This document shows, one piece after another, positions 56,758 through 64,000 of a stretch of 64,000 nt of DNA. Position numbers and translations under genes: made by a program. The notes under the pieces are model-generated. The model was not told the origin of the DNA, ran no database searches, and worked only from the letters and a program-made list of their open reading frames with translations. Location of the stretch: contig NC_065544.1 of NCBI RefSeq assembly GCF_932294415.1, positions 15,971,351 to 16,035,350 of the forward strand, given 5' to 3'. Within the stretch, counting starts at the first letter, position 1. Each line of letters starts with the position of its first letter. This DNA is from Quercus robur (taxonomy: Eukaryota; Streptophyta; Magnoliopsida; Fagales; Fagaceae).

Positions 56758-58695
56758 TAAAATTTCCTTTGTGTTGAAGGGAGGGATTGAAAGCATGAAA
56801 GCATAAACCGTGTGTAGAAACTAAAAGCTGGAAATCTCTCTTTTGTCTTTCATATAAATTATTAACACACTTTAATTATTGACTGACTTTTAGCTCTGCA
56901 ATCTGCAACTACATTCTTGTGCTGTGAATTCACATAACTCAAGCTCACAACTCCAGTCAACGCAATCCTCTCTGTTGAAGCCCTTGTCAAACTAAAAGAT
57001 TCAATAGTGTCCACTTTACAACACCTTTCTCACTTGTAAGTTATACGTTCCTTGCAAATTGGTCTCAAAGAGTCAAAGACCATGATGAGCTCTTTTCTAT
57101 TTCTTTTATGCTAATATTTTTATTTTTTATTTTATGACTTCTTGGCAAGTGGCAACTCCTTTTCGGCCATGGGAAAGTTTACTGTTTATTGTCATGTATA
57201 AATAGATTTTTTTTTGTAATTTTCGATGATACTCAATTTTTTTTTTCCTTTTTTTGTCCTAGTACTTTGTTGATCTTTAGGTCATAAAAGAAGGAAAAGT
57301 CACATGAGATGTTGATTGAAAAAAAAAAAAAAAAAAAGAAGAAGAAGAGTTATTTTGAGAGATTTATTGAAAATTTTATTTCTTAAAATAATTCTTGATT
57401 AGTGTATAGTTTTGTTATTTGTGAGTGAAATATTTTTTATAAAATTTGTTAGTCAAATTATTGTTATATATGTTAGGAATCTAGTTTATTCAACATGTTT
57501 GTTAGTATTTCAAATGTTGTAAAGGGTGAAAGTTAATAAAAAAAAATTATCATAACACATGAACAATTAAAGCTAGAAATATTTTCTCCAAAAAAAAAAA
57601 AAAAAACCTAGAAATATACTATAGACACCACGTAAATTCTCAATATTAATTATTTTTGTAATATAAAACTTACAGATCTTTTAATTACTATGTAGTATGA
57701 TTCTTAAAAGAAAATTATTCAATAATATATTATTTATTCAATTTTCTATGAAAGAGAGTATCTAATCCCAATCACAACATATGATATTATGATATGAAAA
57801 GAGAAAAAAAAAAAAAATTTGAATTAAGAATCTCTCTTTAAAAACATGAAAATTCTCAGTCAACTATTCAAGAAAAATAGAAAACTCATACATGAATTGT
57901 GTGTGTGTGTGACTTTGAGTTTCATATAATTTAATTTTGGTTCTAGAAGAAGTCGACCCCTAAAAAAAGATTTCTAATTCCATCCTTAATTATTGGTCTA
58001 GATGAGAATGAACCTTTCTTCATTTTCTACTATGGATTAGCGATCCGACCTTGGCTACGTTTAAGAGCTCCCGGATTTGGTGAATTACAATATTGTTCCC
58101 TTAGTTCCGGACACTACATAGACTAGACTTCAACAAAATGCCGTGAGAAATAACACCAAATTCCCAACTTACACTCACGAAAATGCATAGGCTTGGTTCA
58201 TGATTTTGAAGTTTGAAGAGAAAAATCATCAAATCTCCTTACCGTCTTGGCATTGATGCTTAAAGTTTTTGATAGAAAGTTTCAGTAATTAATTGTCCTT
58301 GTAGACCTGTTTATAAGTGTTAATTAATTGTGAGGAAAATTGGATTTGAAGGCATATTTTATAGAAAGAGCCCATTTGCTTCATTAAGGGTGTGGGCATT
58401 AAGAGCTTAATGGCTCAATGGCCCGATTGATAACCGTTCGCTTGGGTGTCTCCTAAATATCATGGGCTTATTTTCTACCCATTCCTCATTTTGCATAAAG
58501 AAAGTGTAGTGATTGTGGGATCCAAGTTGTGAAGAAAGATAGAGAACATGGGCCGTAATCTGCGTAGAGGAAAATGTTAGCCTTGAACCTAATCTGTGTT
58601 TTAAAACTTTATTAAAGCCTAAATTGTTGGTGCCTCGGTGGGTCATAAAGCCTAAATAAATGTGGATGTGCTAGAAATCATGGTATGTAGTCTTA
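56637..58695. other. No supported gene; (CT)n microsatellite at 56721-56756
   Basis: Contains a perfect CT run of about 18 units, A-runs near 57321 and 57590, and AT-rich DNA. 57940-58660 is more balanced, but I see no long frame or known motif. Confidence 0.5.
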
Positions 58696-58699
58696 TTTA

Positions 58700-59036
58700 G
58701 CCAAAATGGGCCTTTATCTCTTTCGCTCAAAACAAGTAGTAAAATACCCTTATTCTGAAACTTGATTTTTAAAAATTTGAGTTTCAATGAAAAACTCGAT
58801 TTAATGAAAATCGAGTTACTTGCAAAATGTTACATGGAACTCGAGTTCCATGTAATTTTTTTTTTTTTTTTTAAGTTTTTTGCCTATAATTTGATTTTCT
58901 AAAAATCAAGTTTTTCATTGAAACTTGATTTTTGGAAAATCGAGTTTAAAAAAGAGGCATATGGCTAAATAGTTTTAGAACATGGACATTTTGCTACTTG
59001 TTTTGAGTGAAAGGAGCAAATGCCTATTTTGGCCAC
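58700..59036. mobile_element. Inverted-repeat MITE (about 340 bp)
   Basis: The left arm GCCAAAATGGGCCTTTATCT then CTCAAAACAAGTAGTAAAAT mirrors the right arm (inverted GCCAAAATAGGCATTTGCTC then CTCAAAACAAGTAGCAAAAT). The middle contains several AACTCGATTTT/AAAATCGAGTT palindromes. Target duplication unclear. Confidence 0.75.
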
Positions 59037-59305
59037 CTTATTCTCAAACCTTTAAGACAAAAAAAAAAAAAAAAAGGGCCATGCATACAACGTAAATGTA
59101 TAAATCATCCTTGGGGGGAGACTTTGCAAGTCTCTGGTATTCTTCAAGTAAGAAGTCTGCCCGCTTGAAAATCTCGAACGGGTGGGTTTGAACATGCTTA
59201 AACTCAAGGTCTTTTCCGCCAAGCATGTGTACCATTTGTCGTGCGAGCATGAAGAAGTCTTTTGTCCTGAAGCTGCTCTTCTACAGTTTACCCTAAACCA
59301 AAGCC

Positions 59306-60108
59306 CAGGGTCGGCCCTAGGCTTAGGCCAATTAGGCCATTGCCTAGGGCCCCTTACTAGAGAAGGCCACAAATTTGGGGGCAAATTTTTTTATTTTTTA
59401 TATATAAATATTTTTGGAAGATATTAAAACATTTTAGTTTACATTTTTTTTTTTCACTATTAAGAAGGCTCAAAGAATTAAATAATGCTAGAGATAGACG
59501 TGTTACTGATCACAAATAATTCAATTAGGAAAATGCTAAAAATACTATAAATTTTACTACATAACTTTTATTTATTTAATTATTTTATACAAGATAAAAA
59601 TTATACTATAGCCTAATCTAAGTGTATATATGTGTGAAACTCTCTTCTAGAGACTTAAATCTTGGTCATTGCCCCCCACACCCCACAAAAACTTATACTT
59701 ATGGAATGATCATTGTACCAAGGATGCGTGGTGGTCTCCATAACTTTTATAATTTGATATGACAATGAATATAATAGATAGATTTCAACAAACTATTGAA
59801 TGTATTTTTGAATGAATATTTGTGATTGGTAATATATTTTTGTAATTCTCATGTTGTAAATTTTATAATATTTTTAGTATTTTTATAAGCCCCATGTCAT
59901 TGATCAGATTCATTACAACACCAGTTTGTAGTAAAATTTGATATAACTTTAGCATTTTCTCAAAAAAAAAATCATATTAAAGAGTAAAAAGAATGGATTT
60001 TAATAAAATTATTATATAAAATGCTAGTTAAATATTATTTAAGTGATAACATAAATGCCCCATTTGAAAATTTCGCTTTAGGTCTCGGAAACGCTTGGGC
60101 CGGCCCTA
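59306..60108. mobile_element. hAT element inserted in the LINE (803 bp)
   Basis: Ends CAGGGTCGGCCCTAGGC and, inverted, TAGGGCCGGCCCAAGC. 8-bp flanks CCAAAGCC (59298-59305) and CCAAATCC (60109-60116) agree at 7 of 8. Removing it joins the LINE's zf-RVT coding region in frame (NLWDLV followed by GKLQKSCF). Related ends occur at 46087-47690. It contains an older-style SINE piece (59590-59735, minus). Confidence 0.88.
59590..59735 (-). mobile_element. SINE-like piece inside the hAT element
   Basis: The minus strand carries CCAAGATTTAAGTCTCTAG (B-box-like) and AGAGTTTCACACATATATAC then TAGGCTATAGTATAATT, as in 5200-5337. Confidence 0.45.
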
Positions 60109-60116
60109 CCAAATCC

Positions 60117-60260
60117 CATAGATTCCGAGCAAATGAGCACTCCCATAAAATATGCTCGGTTGTTTCATCTTTCAATCCGCAAAATGAGCACTTTGGATCA
60201 ATCTGCACTTTTCGCTAGGCGAGGTTGGATTTCGTAGGGAGAATATTGCAACACACTCTC
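60117..60260 (-). pseudogene. LINE zf-RVT zinc-binding domain
   Basis: The minus strand encodes a frame with VQIDPKCSFCGLKDETTEH and ILWECSFARNLWDL, the classic C-x2-C...H...C pattern of plant L1 zf-RVT domains. It is cut by the hAT insertion. Confidence 0.75.
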
Positions 60261-60817
60261 CACATAAAAGTCTGAACCTTCTGAGGGACATTTAGGGACT
60301 ACAGCCTCTTCCACAAGCACTGATCTTGGGAGGTAAAGGAGTGCTCCCCAGAGTGGGGGTGTTTGAGCCAGAGGGCCACTTGATATGTCGTCTTCACCGT
60401 AAACTCCTGAAGCTTATTTTCCTTCCACATCAACTTATCCTTTATGTTTGAGCTAGAGGGCCACTTGATATGTAATCCACTGTGGCTCGTTTGAGTGAAG
60501 GTGGCAACAAGGATACTTCAGTCCCACTAGTGGGTCACCTCATTGATCAAGCCACATACTCTCAAATCTCGAACGACCCCATCTCTGAACTGTGAAGGGT
60601 GTGGGAGCCACTTATGTGAGCTGATTCCTATGGACCTCCCATCACCCGCTTCCCATACAAACCCTTCTCGGATTACATCTCAAGCTTGCAGCAGGCTCTT
60701 CCAAACCAAAGAAAGGTTTGAGCCTAATTCAACTTCCATAAATGAGCAATGGGGGAAATACCTTGCCTTATACACCTGGTAGAACAATGAATGTGTCTCC
60801 TTAATCAGCCGCCACGC

Positions 60818-61830
60818 CTATTTAGCCAGCATGGCCAAGTTGAACACGTGGATATTTCGAAAGCCCATTCCTCCTTTCTTCTTCGAGCCACGCAACTTAC
60901 CCCAATTAATCCAATGTATTATCTTCTCATTCCAAGTTTGTCCGCCCCAGTACTTGGATAGTGCTGAGTTGATCCCATCACAGATAATTCTAGGAATTTT
61001 GAACAAGCTTATGGAGTAGGTGGGTCTGGCTTGGGCTACCATTTTGATTAGCACCTCTCTCCCGACCTTTGAGATATGTTTCTCCTTCCATCCCTGCACT
61101 CTCTTTGTGACCCTCTCACGCAGCTCCTTAAAGGTACTCACTTTGGACTTGCCACCCACCATTGGCAACCTTAAGTATTTTTCACTCGGTCATATGCTTT
61201 GCTAGTATTCAACTTGACCGCTATGTGGCCAATCTTTCCTTTCTTCCTATTTTGCATGCAATGAAGCATCTCATAAGCCACTGTAGTATTGTCTATAATC
61301 AATCTACCGGGTACGAAAGCGCTTTGAGAGTCTGAGATAACATTTGGTAAGATGGTCTTTACTTTGTTGGCTAGTACCTTCGACACCAACTAAGAGACCA
61401 CATTTCCCAGGCTAATGGGTCTGTATTCAATGACGTGCTTCAGGATTTTCGACTTCGGTATGAGCACGATGTGGGTATAATTCATCTTGTGTAAATATCG
61501 GCCTGAGTGGAGTACCGAAATCACTGCAAAGGTTACATCAGTACCTACAATATGCCAAAACTTTTGGAAAAAGTATAAGGACATTCCATCCGAGCCAGGT
61601 GACTTTGACAAATGCATTTGAAACAAAGCTACCCGTACTTCGTCCTCTGAATATGGTAGTAGTAGTGACTGCCTCATCCCATCAGTTACTACGTGTTCCA
61701 CAGCGTTTAAGACCTCACTAATATTTGTCAGATTTGAGATCGTGAACAAACCCCTATAATACTCTTCCACCATCTCAGCCACTTTATTCTCCTCTGTTTG
61801 CCAAATCCCATCTTCATCGATCAACCCCTC
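60818..61830 (-). pseudogene. LINE reverse transcriptase with internal deletion
   Basis: Three frames in series: 61824-61390 (SKSPGSDGMSLYFFQKFW; EYRPISLGNV), 61389-61171 ([32 protein letters not shown]) and 61168-60818 (VQGWKEKHISKVGREVLIKM; WGGQTWNEKIIHWINW). Motif A has N where the catalytic aspartate should be. Motif A is joined directly to the [12 protein letters not shown] region, so the palm motifs with the Y-x-D-D centre, about 150 residues, are missing. Not functional. Confidence 0.85.
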
Positions 61831-62169
61831 TATATGGTTTTTCCTTCGGCGTTGACTAGCTCTTTGGAGGAAGAATTTGGTGTTTTTATCTCCCGCTAGG
61901 AGCCAAATAATCCAAGAATGCTACCGCTAAAATACCTCCTCATGATTAAGAAACTCATTTACTTCCTTATGTACCGAGTTGATTTGGTCCAAGTTATGAG
62001 CATAGTCGATAGTTGTCAAGTCCTGGAGTTCCTGCTATTTTGCACCTAGCTTGGTCCTCGTATCCCCATAGACATCACGACTCCATTGCACCAGGTCATG
62101 TCGGCACTTTTTTTTTTTTTTGAACAAACAGTACATCGGACTACCCCTCGGTTGAGTTTCAGTCCAGGA

Positions 62170-62960
62170 AGTCTAAATCAAGTTCTCACAGTCCACATGT
62201 GCCACCCACTTTTCTTCAAACCGTTGCATCTTCCTTCTTCGTCTCAGCCTACTACTATCGTACTCGGTGTTCAAGGTAATGGGATCATGGTTCAAATATG
62301 AGGTTGTATGTTGTGTTACTTTGGCCATTGGGAACATCTCCCTCCACTTTGGGTTTGCGTAAGCTTGGTCTAGACATTGTTCCACAAAGTCATCGCTAAA
62401 GCACTCATTCCACCACGTATAGGTGTAACCTTGATACCCTAAATCAGCTAGGTCACCATGTAGCAAGGCACTCCTAAACTCTTACATCACACTCAACAGT
62501 TTTGCTAGCCTGCCCCTCTTCTCATCAGACCAGAGGACTTCATTAAAATCCCCGATGCACACCCATGGTTTCTCTGTCCAATTCTGGAGATGTCCCATTA
62601 AGGCCCATGTCTCCTTTTTCCGTTGGTCCTTAAGGTGGCCATAAACCCTAGTGAGTCACCATTGCTCTTGCATAGGGACAAAAATGCATACATCGATGTG
62701 GTTAAGAGAAAAGGTTTAAGGATCAACCATGATAGAATCCTTTCGTAGCAGGGTGATACCACCTCTTCTTCAAATACTCAGAACAGCTAGCGTGGAGTTG
62801 AAGCCTATCTCAATTTTGATTGGATCCAATTCTTGTATTGACAGTTTCGTTTCCATGAGAAACAAGACTATGGGTCCTTTTGATCTCACCATGTCGGTGA
62901 GTACTTAAACTAAATAGTGGTTCCCAATCCCCGACAGTTCCAACTCATGATGATCATTGC
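62170..62960 (-). pseudogene. LINE AP-endonuclease remnant
   Basis: The minus strand gives an ETK motif (FLMETKLSIQELDPIKI) near 62870, and later GYQGYTYTWWNE, EQCLDQAYANPKWREMFP and YLNHDPITLNTE, corresponding to the L1 endonuclease (W...R.D and S.H.P regions) with substitutions. Several stops interrupt it. Confidence 0.7.
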
Positions 62961-63639
62961 ACTCGACAGAGCTGGGCACCAGCCTCTGCCATTGTTAGGA
63001 TGAGAAAAGATATTCTCCTGTGTTTTTACTCTTCTTCTGGTCACCATCATTACTCACTTTAGGGGTCTTAAGCGCTTCCTCACTTTGCCTTTTCTGTCCC
63101 ACCCTAGCAATCATAAGTGGTTCAGTTGTCTCCATATTTTGGTTTTGTGGCCTTGATATCTTCGTTCACTTTCTTGTCAAAGTCCCTTGTGGTGGGAGGT
63201 CAAGGCACATTGGATGGCCATGCAAAAGGGTGTTAGTGTCAAGGCACGTTGCATGGCCATGCAAAGGGGTGTTAATGTTTTCTGGAATTACTTGCTCTAG
63301 ATGGGGTGGGATAGTTGTGTCAAATTTTGGTCCTGTGGCTTTTTTTGGGAAAAAAATATGCTTAAAATTAGGTTTTGTGATTCTCTCTTGAACATGGTGG
63401 GCCATTACATCGTTAGAGTTTCCTTCCTAAGGCATTCCTTTTTGGGTTTCCACGCTCAAAGTCAACTATGGTATCCTAAGATTGGGTGGCGCCGTCTATG
63501 GTAGGGCTGGGTTCATTGGAGAATGCTTCAGCAGGATACTGGATCTTCGTTTATCTCCCATCGGATTTCGTCGGCCATTGGCCTTGAGCCAATCTCCATA
63601 CGGCATCACTCCTTCACCTGTGCTTGGATTCGAGTGGGT
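62961..63639 (-). other. LINE ORF1-ORF2 linker region, no intact frame
   Basis: GC-richer than flanking genome and continuous with the LINE. Includes a 42-bp direct repeat (AAGGCACRTTGGATGGCCAT-like) at about 63202 and 63241. No separate gene supported. Confidence 0.5.
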
Positions 63640-63948
63640 ACATGCTCACATCTCATGTCCAAGTCTGCCACATGAAAAACACAACCTAGTGATGCATTCA
63701 TATTTAAAAGCAACCCATGACTTGTCGCCTTCCGAGCTAACTATCGGACCTTTCCATCGTAGCGGTTGATCCAGCGGTACTTCAACTCTAACCCAGAGGA
63801 ACCTAGCTTTTTCAGAGGAGAATGTCGTGTTGTCAACTTCAATGACCTGCCCCACACCTTGGCCAATATCACTAGCCCGCTTCTGCATTAAGCAAATCAA
63901 AAGGCAAACCCCAAACCTGCACCCATAAGGAGACATTGGCTTGTCCAA
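63640..63948 (-). pseudogene. LINE ORF1 fragment (DUF4283 and zinc knuckle)
   Basis: A frame encodes LWVRVEVPLDQPLRWKG and LCFSCGRLGHEM, then a stop where the last cysteine region should follow (A-C-T-H after the stop). This is the ORF1 nucleic-acid-binding protein of plant L1s. The N-terminus continues past 63948. Confidence 0.7.
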
Positions 63949-64000
63949 TGCTCATATTATTTTCTTTTCTTTTCTTTTTTGGACATGATTTTTACTTTTA

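Larger units (their letters stand above)
59077..64000 (-). mobile_element. L1-type LINE, degenerate, 5' end beyond the window
   Basis: In order on the minus strand: ORF1 with DUF4283-like region and zinc knuckle (about 63946-63640), AP-endonuclease remnants (62960-62170), reverse transcriptase pieces (61830-60818), zf-RVT (about 60260-60117, continuing after a hAT insertion at 59305), and a short coding tail ending near 59080. Many stops and frameshifts, an RT internal deletion and a catalytic substitution show it is dead. An A-run (about 59057-59076) lies at the left edge but on the wrong strand for its tail. Confidence 0.85.

Noticed and set aside
63020..63504. Plus-strand open frames opposite the LINE
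   Set aside because: Antisense to the ORF1-ORF2 region of the LINE, no motif.

Overview
The window is plant nuclear DNA. It is AT-rich, its genes have GT-AG introns, and it holds a plant-type LRR receptor kinase, a MYC2-like bHLH gene and many plant transposon families: CACTA, Mutator, hAT, Helitron, Copia/Sirevirus-like, L1 LINE and tRNA-derived SINEs. Repeat style suggests a woody eudicot, possibly Fagaceae. That is an impression only, because no species-diagnostic marker is present.

Layout. 1-2255 is the 3' part of a CACTA element. 2395-7500 is one copy of a duplicated segment, now split by a Pack-MULE carrying a PPR-gene fragment (2620-5125, itself holding an LTR-like insertion) and a solo LTR (5524-6576). 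It ends in a C2H2 zinc-finger remnant. The other copy lies at 48262-49790 and keeps the empty target sites. 9762-18618 (minus) is a four-exon LRR-XII receptor-like kinase with one frameshift, its introns filled with transposons. 21737-31305 is a complete LTR element of Sirevirus type. It has a damaged gag and an extra 381-residue ORF but no pol genes, and an inverted solo LTR of the same family sits inside its 5' LTR. 31306-50600 is a transposon graveyard: hAT elements, solo LTRs, MULEs, SINEs and one Helitron with gene-like pieces. 51240-54143 holds a truncated pseudogene and an intact ORF of a MYC2-like bHLH gene whose basic region has decayed. 58700-64000 holds a MITE and a minus-strand L1 LINE interrupted by a hAT element and missing the RT catalytic centre.

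Only two host protein genes look substantial: the receptor kinase (pattern-recognition type, probably broken) and the MYC2-like protein (a possible non-DNA-binding bHLH). The rest is repeats, many with target-site duplications readable directly, so the order of several insertions can be worked out. I found no CRISPR array, rRNA or intact tRNA gene. The best candidate for something little described is the pol-less Sirevirus-type element with its apparently spliced second ORF.
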